In this document: piece by piece, positions 6,726-14,482 of the stretch
How the letters are laid out: each line of letters starts with the position of its first letter
How positions within the stretch are numbered: the first letter of the stretch is position 1
Origin: CAG-390 sp964579135
GTDB taxonomy: Bacteria > Bacillota > Clostridia > Oscillospirales > CAG-272
Reading direction: 5' to 3'
Assembly: GCA_964579135.1 (NCBI GenBank)
Contig: CAZOFD010000030.1
Coordinates: 1 to 18,618 of the forward strand
Length of the DNA stretch: 18,618 nucleotides
Notes under the pieces: model-generated
What the model saw: only the letters and a program-made list of their open reading frames with translations
The model's database searches: none
Told to the model about the DNA's origin: nothing
Translations under genes and position numbers: made by a program

Positions 6726-8273
6726 TTAAAGTATCGGGGCAATGAGTTTGAGCACCCCGCGAAAAGCACGAACGAAAATATTGCTCTTACAATCCGCCGC
6801 ACTTATCTCGCGGCTCTTCGCGATAGTTTCCTCAAGGTCGCGCCTTATATCGGAAATAGCCGGCGTACCGTACAGCAGCGTTCCGCATTCGAAATGCAAA
6901 TAAAGACTGCGAAAATCCAAATTCGTCGTCCCGACGCTCGCCACGGTATCGTCGGACACGAACACCTTGGCGTGTATAAATCCGGGGGTATACTCGTATA
7001 TCTTGACACCCGCGCCGATAAGATCTTCGTAATAAGATCTCGTTGCCATATGCACGACGCGCTTGTCCCATACGTGCGGAGTTACGATGCGAACGTCAAC
7101 CCCGCTTTTTGCCGCAAGCGTCAGCGCGGTGATCATCCCGTCGTCTATTATAAGATACGGCGTGCAGATATAAAGGTATTTTTCGGCGTTGTTTATCAGT
7201 TGCAGATACACGTTTTCACCAATATGCTCGTCGTCTATCGGGCTGTCGGCATACGGTTGAACAAAGCCCTGCGCCTCAACTCCGGAGTCGCACGGCAGAT
7301 ACTCGGATATATCCTCGTCGCGCCCGCCTTTCTTTTTCGTTACCGAGAGCCACATACGCAAAAATATCACCGTCAGGCTTTTGGCGGCGTTGCCGGTCAG
7401 TTTTACACCGGTATCCTTCCAGTGACCGAAGCGCTCGACCTCGTTTATATATTCGTCCGCAAGGTTTATCCCGCCGGTAAAAGCCACGCGACCGTCGACG
7501 GAGCATATCTTTCTGTGGTCGCGATTGTTTTGCAAAGTCGAAAGAAAGGGCCTGAATTTGTTAAACGCGCAACACTCGATGCCGAGTTTTGCCATTCGCG
7601 CGGGATAATCCTTAGGCAAAAGGAAAAGGCAGCCCATATCGTCGTAAAGCAAACGCACTTTTACCCCCTCGCGCGCCTTTCGCTCGAGAACGTCGAGTAT
7701 TCCGCCCCACATCTTGCCCTCGCCGATGATAAAATATTCGAGAAAAATATATTTTTGCGCCTTTTCAAGTTCGCAAAGCATATCGACATAAAATTCCTTG
7801 CCCGACGGATAATATTTGACGTCGGTACCGTCGTAAACGGGGAATCCGCCGGCCTTTTCGAGATACTCTATTTGGTTTTTACGCTCCGGGAAAGCAGCCT
7901 GCGCCGCCGCAGAACGCTCGTCGCCGAAAAGATGCGGCGACGTTTCGCTGTCTATGCGCAAAAGTTCGCGACTGAAGAGATATTTTGTCGATTGATAACT
8001 GAAAAAAAGATATACGAGACCGCCGAACACGGGGAAAAGCAGGATCATATATACCCATATGGTCTTGTAAGCGCCCTTGTCGTGTCTGCTGACTATATAA
8101 AGCGACGCCGCAATGCTTATAATCTCCAAAAGAACGGATATCGTTTTCGACGTTCTCGACGTGCTGACGGCAAAAAGGAGCATAAAAGCAAGTTGCAATA
8201 CCAAAAAGATCCCCACAAGCATCCGTCGCATACCGAATACCATAAGTTTTTTCTTTCGCATTTTCGTTGCCAT
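6726..8273 (-). CDS. cls: Cardiolipin synthase (phospholipase D family)
   Basis: The 515-residue membrane enzyme condenses two phosphatidylglycerol molecules into cardiolipin and glycerol. Two hydrophobic segments near the N-terminus (about 18-38 and 45-62) and a third (about 72-92) match the usual membrane part of bacterial cardiolipin synthases, including the VFGGLVYLFF segment. Two phospholipase D signatures are complete: H253-R-K255 with D260 and the TGG that follows, and H434-A-K436 with D441 and the GTTNLDFRS that follows. Length is normal for the family. The start ATG (8271-8273) has GGAGG 6 nt upstream. The gene lies 149 bases after the P-type ATPase gene in the same direction and no clear promoter was seen between them, so co-transcription is possible. 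A terminator follows. Confidence 0.95.
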   Translation of the reverse strand: MATKMRKKKLMVFGMRRMLVGIFLVLQLAFMLLFAVSTSRTSKTISVLLEIISIAASLYIVSRHDKGAYKTIWVYMILLFPVFGGLVYLFFSYQSTKYLFSRELLRIDSETSPHLFGDERSAAAQAAFPERKNQIEYLEKAGGFPVYDGTDVKYYPSGKEFYVDMLCELEKAQKYIFLEYFIIGEGKMWGGILDVLERKAREGVKVRLLYDDMGCLFLLPKDYPARMAKLGIECCAFNKFRPFLSTLQNNRDHRKICSVDGRVAFTGGINLADEYINEVERFGHWKDTGVKLTGNAAKSLTVIFLRMWLSVTKKKGGRDEDISEYLPCDSGVEAQGFVQPYADSPIDDEHIGENVYLQLINNAEKYLYICTPYLIIDDGMITALTLAAKSGVDVRIVTPHVWDKRVVHMATRSYYEDLIGAGVKIYEYTPGFIHAKVFVSDDTVASVGTTNLDFRSLYLHFECGTLLYGTPAISDIRRDLEETIAKSREISAADCKSNIFVRAFRGVLKLIAPIL

Positions 8274-8303
8274 TTTACCCTCCGTAACGGCTGTGCGCCG
8301 CGC

Positions 8304-8325
8304 AGCTCCCGGCGGAGCTTTTTTT
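8304..8325 (+). terminator. Small terminator-like hairpin on the plus strand upstream of cls
   Basis: AGCTCC (8304-8309), a 4-base loop and GGAGCT (8314-8319) run straight into seven T (8319-8325), followed by ACGTCTC and a second small hairpin (CGCAAAC/GTTTGCG, about 8333-8349). No plus-strand gene lies upstream, so it may stop antisense transcription or be a relic. Confidence 0.4.
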
Positions 8326-8422
8326 ACGTCTCCGCAAACGCCGTTTGCGTTTTCACGAGATTCGACCTTTTTCGCTTTGCCTCGCCGCCCGTCGGCGACG
8401 CGACGGCGAAGTTTCGCGTTTT

Positions 8423-11095
8423 TTACGCGTCGATGCGATCGGCGCTCTTCTTTTTATCTTTTGCGCGTACTATCGCCTTGCTTGCCTCCACCGCGGGAAT
8501 TATAAGAAGCGCCAAACCGAGCGCCACAACGTATTCGGCAAAGCCTATCGGAGCAAGGTCAAAGGCGTCGGCAAGCGCGGGCACCTCTATCGCAAGCGTC
8601 GTCAGCACGAGAGAAAGGACGGCGGAGCCCCAAAGCCACAGGTTATGACGATCGAGCTTGAATATCGATCCTTTGAGCGATCGCATATTGAATGCGTGGA
8701 ATATCTCACACATCGAAAGCGTCAAAAAAGCCATAGTCGAGCCGTGGATGCTGTCCGTTATCTCAAAATTGCCCGTTTCGAGATAATGCCCTATAAAATA
8801 CGATGCGATGGTGATTATCGTTACGAAAACGCCCTGATATGCGACGGCGGCACCCATTCCGCCCGCGAAGATGCCCTCGCGCGGGTCGCGGGGGGCGCGC
8901 TTCATCACGTCGGGCTCGGGACGCTCCATACCGAGCGAAAGCGCGGGCAGGCAATCCGTGATAAGATTGATCCAAAGTAGATGCACCGGCTTGAATATCG
9001 TAAACCCCAAAATCGTGGCGAAAAAGATCGAAAGCACTTCGGAAAGATTCGACGCCAAAAGGAACTGGATGGATTTTCTTATATTGTCGTATATCCTGCG
9101 TCCCTCTCCGACGGCGGAGACTATCGTGGCAAAATTATCGTCTGCCAATATCATATCCGCAACGTTTTTCGTCACGTCCGTTCCGGTAATGCCCATTCCT
9201 ATACCGATATCCGCATTTTTGATCGACGGAGCGTCGTTTACTCCGTCGCCCGTCATTGCGACGACCTTACCCTTTTTCCTCCAAGCGTTGACTATACGCG
9301 TTTTGTGCTCGGGTTGAACGCGAGCGTATACCGAATAGTATTCGATCTTTTCGAGAAGCTCGTCGTCGGAGATAAGATCGAGTTCGGCTCCCGTTACGGC
9401 TTCGTCGGCGCCTGTGATTATCCCGAGTTGCGAGCCTATCGCGATCGCGGTGTCTCTGTGGTCGCCCGTTATCATTATGGGGCGGATCCCCGCCGCGCGA
9501 CATTCGTCGATAGCCGTCTTGACTTCGGGGCGAACGGGGTCTATCATACCGACGAGACCGACGAAGCACAGCCCCGTTTCGAGAGCCTCGGACGAATAAA
9601 CGCCCGGCTCGTCGTCAAGCTCTTTTTTCGCCGCGGCGAGAACGCGAAGGGCGCGATCCGCCATAGCCTTGTTAGCCTCCAATATGCTGCGGCGCTTTTC
9701 GTCCGTCAGGACCGTTTCCGTACCCGATTCAAGCACGGTGGAGCATCTTTTCAGTATCTCGTCGGGAGCGCCTTTGGTAAACTGCACAAGGCTCCCGTCG
9801 TCGCGCCTGTGCACCGTCGTCATCATCTTTCGCGAAGAATCGAAAGGCACCTCGCCTATGCGCAAAAACAGATCTTTTTGCTCGTTTTTCGCAACGTTTT
9901 TCTCCTGCGCCCAGTTAACGAGGGCGCATTCCGTGGGCTCGCCGATCGCCGCCCCCGACGGTTCGTCAAACTCCGCGTCGGAGCAGAGAGACATAACGTT
10001 GGCAAGAAGTTCTTCGTCATCGCCGAAGCTGTCGACTACCGTCATCTTGTTTTGCGTAAGCGTACCCGTTTTGTCCGAACATATTATTTCGGTGCAGCCG
10101 AGAGTTTCGACCGCCGTCAGTTTTCTTATAACGGCGTTGCGGGAGGACATATTCGTAACTCCGATGGAGAGGACTATCGTAACGACCGTCGCAAGCCCCT
10201 CGGGGATGGCGGCGACCGCAAGCGATATCGCTATCATAAAGAAATCGAGTGCCTCGTGAAACGCGAAGCCGCCGTCGGTAATAAGCGCGCGAACTATATC
10301 TATGCAAAAAACCGCCGCGCATATCCCGACGACAAGATAGGTCAGTATTTTGCTGAGCTGGGCGAGTTTGAGCTGCAAGGGGGTCTTTCCCTCTTCGGCA
10401 GAGGCAAGAGCCTCTGCGATCTTGCCCATTTCCGTGTCCATACCCGTTGCGCAAACGACCGCTTTGCCGCGCCCGTAAACGACCGTCGAGCCCATAAACA
10501 CCATATTTTTGCGGTCGCCGAGCGCAACGTCGCCGCTTTCCGAGACGATCTCGGCGGATTGCTTCGTTACCGGCACGGATTCGCCCGTGAGGGCAGCCTC
10601 CTCGACCTTCATACTTGCGCTCTCGATAACGCGTGCGTCGGCGGGAACGGAATCTCCCGCCTCGAGAACGATCACGTCGCCTACGACGATATCCTCCGTG
10701 CGCACCGCGATCTGCCTGCCGTCGCGAATGACTTTGCTCGTTGCCGCGGCGATCTCGCCGAGCGCCTCTATCGCCTTTTCCGCCTTGCTTTCCTGTACCA
10801 CGCCTAGTACCGCGTTTATCAGCACGACGACCATTATTATTATAACGTCGGACGGGAACTCCCGCTCGACAGCCGCAAGCACACCGGAAATAACGGCGGC
10901 GACGAGCAATATCACCGTCATAGGCTCGGCAAGCTGCGAGAAAAAGCGATGAACGAGGGATTCTTTTTTACCCTCTTTCAGCTTGTTCTTGCCGTTTTCT
11001 TCGAGCCTGCGTTCCGCTTCCGCCGCGGTAAGTCCGCGTTCCGAGGTGCCCTTTTCTCTCATCACTTCGGATGATCTGCAAAGATACTCTTTCAT
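8423..11095 (-). CDS. P-type Ca2+/Mn2+-transporting ATPase (SERCA/PMCA-like)
   Basis: The 890-residue P2-type cation pump uses ATP to export divalent metal. Seen in order: an N-terminal cation-ATPase domain (1-60), an actuator motif LTGES (169-173), TM4 with AAIPEGL (296-302), a phosphorylation site DKTGTLT at D341, a nucleotide-binding KGAPD (441-445), a hinge TGDGVNDAP (615-623), TM5 with N683 and E686, and TM6 with N710, T713 and D714. The TM4-TM6 polar residues match the calcium site of SERCA and bacterial LMCA1-type pumps, so sequence alone suggests Ca2+. The upstream manganese-type riboswitch argues that Mn2+ export is the important or additional role, as known for riboswitch-controlled P-type pumps in lactic acid bacteria and streptococci. 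The start has GGGAG 8 nt upstream. A cardiolipin synthase follows at 149 bases. Confidence 0.95.
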   Translation of the reverse strand: MKEYLCRSSEVMREKGTSERGLTAAEAERRLEENGKNKLKEGKKESLVHRFFSQLAEPMTVILLVAAVISGVLAAVEREFPSDVIIIMVVVLINAVLGVVQESKAEKAIEALGEIAAATSKVIRDGRQIAVRTEDIVVGDVIVLEAGDSVPADARVIESASMKVEEAALTGESVPVTKQSAEIVSESGDVALGDRKNMVFMGSTVVYGRGKAVVCATGMDTEMGKIAEALASAEEGKTPLQLKLAQLSKILTYLVVGICAAVFCIDIVRALITDGGFAFHEALDFFMIAISLAVAAIPEGLATVVTIVLSIGVTNMSSRNAVIRKLTAVETLGCTEIICSDKTGTLTQNKMTVVDSFGDDEELLANVMSLCSDAEFDEPSGAAIGEPTECALVNWAQEKNVAKNEQKDLFLRIGEVPFDSSRKMMTTVHRRDDGSLVQFTKGAPDEILKRCSTVLESGTETVLTDEKRRSILEANKAMADRALRVLAAAKKELDDEPGVYSSEALETGLCFVGLVGMIDPVRPEVKTAIDECRAAGIRPIMITGDHRDTAIAIGSQLGIITGADEAVTGAELDLISDDELLEKIEYYSVYARVQPEHKTRIVNAWRKKGKVVAMTGDGVNDAPSIKNADIGIGMGITGTDVTKNVADMILADDNFATIVSAVGEGRRIYDNIRKSIQFLLASNLSEVLSIFFATILGFTIFKPVHLLWINLITDCLPALSLGMERPEPDVMKRAPRDPREGIFAGGMGAAVAYQGVFVTIITIASYFIGHYLETGNFEITDSIHGSTMAFLTLSMCEIFHAFNMRSLKGSIFKLDRHNLWLWGSAVLSLVLTTLAIEVPALADAFDLAPIGFAEYVVALGLALLIIPAVEASKAIVRAKDKKKSADRIDA

Positions 11096-11164
11096 TTTTC
11101 AAACTCCCAAACGTATTTTCCCGCCGTGCGTTTCCCTCTTCCCTGTCGCTTTAAAGCAACAAAC

Positions 11165-11196
11165 AAAAAACGCTCCGCCGCTTTGCGGCAGAGACG
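11165..11196 (-). terminator. Second terminator in the leader of the P-type ATPase gene
   Basis: On the minus strand CGTCTCTGCCGC pairs with GCGGCGGAGCG (11171-11196) with a single bulged T and a G-U pair around an AAA loop, followed by six T (11165-11170). It lies just after the riboswitch terminator, giving two stops in tandem before the coding region. Confidence 0.7.
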
Positions 11197-11197
11197 T

Positions 11198-11236
11198 AAA
11201 AAAAACAGACCCATCTGCCGCGCTGCAGATAAGTCT
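11198..11236 (-). terminator. Riboswitch expression-platform terminator
   Basis: On the minus strand AGACTTATCTGC (11225-11236) pairs with GCAGATGGGTCT (11207-11218), 12 pairs including two G-U, around a 6-base loop, then G and eight T (11198-11205). Its left arm contains CTTAT, which can instead pair with ATAAG at the 5' side of the aptamer. Confidence 0.85.
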
Positions 11237-11312
11237 TGTCATAAAAGAACGCACCATGAGTATTCTCAGTGATGTTGATGCGTTCGCGCCGACGGCGTGA
11301 CTACTCCCTTAT
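11229..11312 (-). ncRNA. yybP-ykoY family riboswitch (manganese-sensing)
   Basis: The minus strand carries the family's hallmark sequences: GGGAGTAG (11301-11308) in the first internal loop and CATCAACAT (11272-11280) in the second. Helices visible are a closing stem ATAAG/CTTAT (11308-11312 with 11229-11233), CGCCG/CGGCG just after GGGAGTAG, GAACGCA/TGCGTTC enclosing the CAACAT strand, and TGAG/CTCA at its tip. Members of this class bind Mn2+ and control metal exporters, which fits the P-type ATPase downstream. Because CTTAT is shared with the terminator, metal binding should stabilise the closing stem and prevent termination, an ON switch. The exact ends are estimated, and the aptamer is compact compared with many members. 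Confidence 0.85.
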
Positions 11313-11320
11313 TCATTTTT

Positions 11321-11349
11321 ATTTTACCACGACGAAAACGAAAAATCAA
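11321..11349 (-). promoter_or_regulatory. Sigma-A promoter of the riboswitch-ATPase transcript
   Basis: On the minus strand TTGATT (11344-11349), a 17-base spacer and TAAAAT (11321-11326) place transcription start just before the riboswitch. Confidence 0.7.
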
Positions 11350-11432
11350 TAGCAAATTCGTGCAAATATGAAAATAATTTCACAACTTTTTCGTCAAAAC
11401 GTCTCGTTTATATATCTTTTTCGACAAATTTA

Positions 11433-11441
11433 TGATATAAT
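11433..11441 (+). promoter_or_regulatory. Extended -10 promoter of the SLOG-CHAP operon
   Basis: TGATATAAT (11433-11441) is a consensus extended -10 element. No good -35 hexamer lies 17 bases upstream, which is usual for extended -10 promoters. The leader to the start codon is about 110 nt and contains a short stem (GGCG/CGCC region near 11461-11478). Confidence 0.6.
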
Positions 11442-11556
11442 ATACCCGAAATCGTATAGCGGCGATATATCCGCCGAAGATCGCAAAGCGGCGAATACCC
11501 GATACTCTCTCGGCGCAATGCCGAAATAAAGATGCCGCAGACGGGAGGTGACGGCG

Positions 11557-12105
11557 ATGCCTTACAACGACGTATATACCTCGCTGTGCTTTACGGGACA
11601 CCGGATTTTGAGCCGCGCGGAACTGGCGGACGCCGAAAAAAAGCTCGAGCTGTTGCTTGCCCTTATAACCGACGGCAAAACGACGCCCACCGTTTTCAAC
11701 ACCGGCGGCGCCCTCGGCTTCGACACCGCGGCGGCAAAGGCGGTGTTGCGTTTGCGCGAGCACGTCGACGGAGTGCGACTGAACGTTATGTCGCCTTGCC
11801 GCGACCAAAGCGCACGGTGGAACGAGGAGCAAAAGGCCACCTTTCGCTCCGTGATCGAGCGTGCGGATTCGCACGAGATCCTTTTCCCGTACTACACGCC
11901 GTACTGTATGCTCGCCAGAGACCGAAAATTGGTCGACCGCTCGCTCGTTTGCATAGCGTATATGCGCCCGGGCACCCAAAGCGGCGGCACCCGTTACACG
12001 GTGGATTACGCACATATGAGCGGCAAAGCCGTTATCAACCTCGCCGTCACCGACGAGGCGACCGTAAACACGGTATTTCATAAACTGACAAAGGAACTGC
12101 AATGA
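11557..12105 (+). CDS. SLOG-fold protein of the YpsA/DUF1273 type
   Basis: The 182-residue protein shows the pattern of the YpsA/DUF1273 group within the SLOG (Rossmann-like) superfamily. The signature CFTGHR is at 11-16, GGALGFDTAAA at 50-60, an ARDRKLVDRSLVCIAY segment at 120-135 and GGTRYTVDYA at 143-152. The family is thought to bind nucleotides or nucleotide-derived ligands and includes a Bacillus protein linked to cell division, but no reaction is established. The start at 11557 is chosen over a GTG at 11548 because that GTG lies inside the GGGAGG ribosome binding site (11543-11548), which is 8 nt from the ATG. Its stop overlaps the start of the CHAP gene (ATGA), so the two should be translated together. 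Confidence 0.88.
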   Translation: MPYNDVYTSLCFTGHRILSRAELADAEKKLELLLALITDGKTTPTVFNTGGALGFDTAAAKAVLRLREHVDGVRLNVMSPCRDQSARWNEEQKATFRSVIERADSHEILFPYYTPYCMLARDRKLVDRSLVCIAYMRPGTQSGGTRYTVDYAHMSGKAVINLAVTDEATVNTVFHKLTKELQ

Positions 12106-13418
12106 AAAAACTTATCGGATACTTATGCACCGTTTCCGTCGCCGCGGCAACACTCCTCGCCCCCATTTCCGCCAAAGCGCTTACGCCTAACTACGCCGTA
12201 AGCTCGCCGAGCGAGGCATATATGTCCGGCGACTATTACAGGCGCCTGACGGAATACGAGCTGACCGGCGATATGCGCTACGACGTCGTATCGATAGCAC
12301 TGACCCAACTCGGATATCACGAGGGCAACGGCGAGGGGGACTTTCACGGCAACAACCAAAACGGTTGCCTCAACTTTGTCGAGTACAACCGCAACTTCGG
12401 CAAGGTCGACAACGGCGAGGGTAACGGCGTAAGCTACGGATATATGTGGTGCTGTTCTTTCGCCTCGTGGTGCTTGCGACAGGCGCGCGTTCCGCAAGAC
12501 GTCGCTGTAAACGCCATAAGCTGCCCCTCGGCATACTCGTGGTACCTCTCGCAATCCGCTTTCAAATCGCGCAATTCGGGGTACGTACCGAAGGCGGGCG
12601 ACCTTGTGCTTTTTAAAAACGGGAACGACTATTCCGTAACCGATCATGTCGGGATCGTTATATCTTCCGACGGATATACCGTTAAAACGATCGAGGGCAA
12701 CAAGAGCAACAAGATAGGTCTCTTTCAGTACCTGCTCAAGGATACTTGCATCGTCGGGTATTGCGTGCCCCAATACACGGTAAAAGAGGGCACGACGTAC
12801 GATTTCGGCGAATTATCGTTTCCCGAGGCAAGCCTTTTGACAGGGCTTTACCGCTCGTGCTCGGACAAGGTCAATGTATACGGCGACGCCGAAGGAAGCA
12901 AGATCGTGGGAATGCTTGACGAAGACGAGGTAACGCGCGTTACAAACGTATGCCAAGGAGAGCGGCTCGAGATCGAATTCGAAAACGGCACGGGATACGT
13001 TCGAAAAAGCGATATGATATTTATCGGCGACGACGTAAACGAGATCAAATTCGTGCCTCTCGATTGCAACGGCGAAACGACGACCGTGCTAAAGGCGAAA
13101 AACGGCAAATTGCGTTTGCCGAACGTTGCGTTTTCGCGCGACGGGGACGAGCTGCTCGGATGGAGCGAAGCGCGATACGGAAAGAGCGTCGAATATAAAG
13201 CGGGCGACGTAATAAGCGACAACAGAGACGTAATACTCTTCCCCGTTTGGGCAAGCGCGGTCGAAACGACCGCGTCGGCAACGCAAGCGGTCGCCACCCC
13301 CGCGCCCGATGCGGAAGCAAGCGGTTGCCGCGCCTCGTTCGACGCTTCTCTCGCCCCCGTAGCCGTTGCGGCAGCCCTCGCGGCTATCAAAAAACGCTCT
13401 CCGAAAAAAAGGAAATAA
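12102..13418 (+). CDS. Secreted CHAP-domain protein with SH3-like and beta-repeat regions and a basic C-terminal tail
   Basis: The 438-residue protein begins with a signal peptide (about 1-26, cleavage after ISAKA). A CHAP amidase/peptidase domain follows (about 58-225) with the catalytic Cys in WCCSF (C117 aligns best) and His182 in TDHVGIVI, suggesting cleavage of peptidoglycan peptide or amide bonds. Residues about 245-308 look like an SH3-type wall-binding domain, and 335-385 like an InlB/Flg_new-type beta repeat (FSRDGDELLGWSEA, then a V-FPVWA ending). After a Thr/Ala-rich linker the protein ends with GC, a short hydrophobic stretch (417-429) and a KKRSPKKRK tail, which resembles a membrane-anchoring or sorting signal without LPXTG. 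It starts within the ATGA overlap with the SLOG gene, using AAGGA 6 nt upstream. A bidirectional terminator follows. Confidence 0.9.
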   Translation: MKKLIGYLCTVSVAAATLLAPISAKALTPNYAVSSPSEAYMSGDYYRRLTEYELTGDMRYDVVSIALTQLGYHEGNGEGDFHGNNQNGCLNFVEYNRNFGKVDNGEGNGVSYGYMWCCSFASWCLRQARVPQDVAVNAISCPSAYSWYLSQSAFKSRNSGYVPKAGDLVLFKNGNDYSVTDHVGIVISSDGYTVKTIEGNKSNKIGLFQYLLKDTCIVGYCVPQYTVKEGTTYDFGELSFPEASLLTGLYRSCSDKVNVYGDAEGSKIVGMLDEDEVTRVTNVCQGERLEIEFENGTGYVRKSDMIFIGDDVNEIKFVPLDCNGETTTVLKAKNGKLRLPNVAFSRDGDELLGWSEARYGKSVEYKAGDVISDNRDVILFPVWASAVETTASATQAVATPAPDAEASGCRASFDASLAPVAVAAALAAIKKRSPKKRK

Positions 13419-13483
13419 ACTTGCAGCGTAACGGCACGCGGAATACCGTTTATTACCTTAGTCCCACCGCACGCACCTAAATA

Positions 13484-13527
13484 AAAAACCGTCGCGAACG
13501 ACAAAATTCGTCCGCGACGGTTTTTAT
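13484..13527. terminator. Bidirectional terminator between the CHAP gene and recR
   Basis: AAAAACCGTCGCG pairs with CGCGACGGTTTTT (13-bp stem), then after one mismatch ACGA pairs with TCGT around a small loop. A-run and T-run at the ends make it work for both convergent transcripts. Confidence 0.9.
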
Positions 13528-13532
13528 TCGGG

Positions 13533-14132
13533 TTAAAACTCTCTCCGTCCCTCGAAAGCGCGTGCCAAAGTATATTGATCCGCATATTCGAGCTCCCCGC
13601 CGACGGGTATCCCGTTGGCTATCCTTGTGACCTTTATGCCGCAAGGTTTCAGCAGCCTCGCTATATACATCGCGGTCGCCTCGCCCTCCGCCGTCGGATT
13701 CGTGGCGATTATGACCTCGCGCACCTCGCTCGTTCCTATACGCTCTATAAGTTCGCGCAATTTTATGTTGTCCGGAGTTATACCGCTCATAGGAGATATA
13801 AGACCGTGCAAAACGTGATACACGCCCCTGAACTCGCGCACCTTTTCGATCGCCATCAGCGATTTTGTGTCGGCAACGACGCATATCGTGCTCTTGTCCC
13901 GAGTTTCGTCGGAGCATATCGGACAGATCTCGAGATCCGTAAGATTTTGGCAAACGGGGCAACAGTGTATATTTCGCTTGGCATCGAGGATAGCGTCTGC
14001 GAAAGCGCGAGCCTCGTCATCGCTCATAGCCACAACGGAGAACGCGAGCCGCATTGCGGTGCGCCGCCCCACGCCCGACAACTTCCCGAATTGCTCGGCA
14101 AGCATATCAAGCGACTTTATCTCGCCCGACAT
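13533..14132 (-). CDS. recR: Recombination protein RecR
   Basis: The 199-residue protein has the normal length and order of RecR. An N-terminal helix-hairpin-helix (KLSGVGRRTAMRLA, 17-30) is followed by a C4 zinc finger (C58, C61, C70, C73), a Toprim domain (about 81-175) and a C-terminal Walker-B-like region with GGELEYAD. RecR works with RecF and RecO to load RecA at single-strand gaps during DNA repair. Its ATG overlaps the ybaB stop by one base (TGATG), so translation is coupled, and it is the last gene of the dnaX cluster, ended by a terminator. Confidence 0.97.
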   Translation of the reverse strand: MSGEIKSLDMLAEQFGKLSGVGRRTAMRLAFSVVAMSDDEARAFADAILDAKRNIHCCPVCQNLTDLEICPICSDETRDKSTICVVADTKSLMAIEKVREFRGVYHVLHGLISPMSGITPDNIKLRELIERIGTSEVREVIIATNPTAEGEATAMYIARLLKPCGIKVTRIANGIPVGGELEYADQYTLARAFEGRREF

Positions 14133-14482
14133 CAGAGCGCGCCGTCCGGTATTCCGAATTTCGCAGCCAAAGCGGACATCTCTTCGGTCGCGTCGGCTTC
14201 GACCTTGCCGTACCCCTCGTTTACAGCGGCGGTTATGATATCCGCAAGCGTTTCGGGGTCGTCCGGATCTATTATCTCGGGCGCAATATCCACGGAGAGC
14301 ACCCTGTGCGCGCCGTTTATCTTAAGCTTGACCGCACCGCCGCCCGCAGCAACGTCATACTCGCGAGCCTCGAGCTCCGCGACAAGCGCTTCGCGCGCCT
14401 CGCCGAACATTTGCACCTGCTTCATCATCGCGTTCATATTTTGCGGGCCGCCGCCCATTCCCTGAGGTAACCTGACTTTCAT
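14132..14482 (-). CDS. ybaB: YbaB/EbfC family nucleoid-associated protein
   Basis: The 116-residue protein matches YbaB/EbfC. It has a Met/Gly-rich start MKVRLPQGMGGGPQNMNAMM, a helical segment with MKQVQMFGEAREALVAELEA, a VKLKINGAHRVLSVDIAPE strand pair and a final amphipathic helix. These small dimers bind DNA and are usually encoded between dnaX and recR, as here. The ATG at 14480-14482 is the only start that keeps the conserved N-terminus. The nearest GGAGGG (14495-14500) is about 12-13 nt away and better placed for an out-of-frame ATG at 14488-14490. Coupling with the preceding small ORF, whose stop overlaps this start (ATGA), may therefore matter. Confidence 0.95.
   Translation of the reverse strand: MKVRLPQGMGGGPQNMNAMMKQVQMFGEAREALVAELEAREYDVAAGGGAVKLKINGAHRVLSVDIAPEIIDPDDPETLADIITAAVNEGYGKVEADATEEMSALAAKFGIPDGAL

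Noticed and set aside
5105..6745. Plus-strand open frame of about 546 codons opposite the metallo-beta-lactamase gene
   Set aside because: Arg/His-rich composition without domains, explained by high third-position GC of the real minus-strand gene.
8981..10807. Plus-strand open frame of about 608 codons opposite the P-type ATPase
   Set aside because: A mirror of the ATPase codons with basic, low-complexity composition and no ribosome binding site.
5530..11950. Shared YYTPYC hexapeptide in the metallo-beta-lactamase protein and the SLOG protein
   Set aside because: The surrounding sequences and folds do not match; best explained as coincidence.
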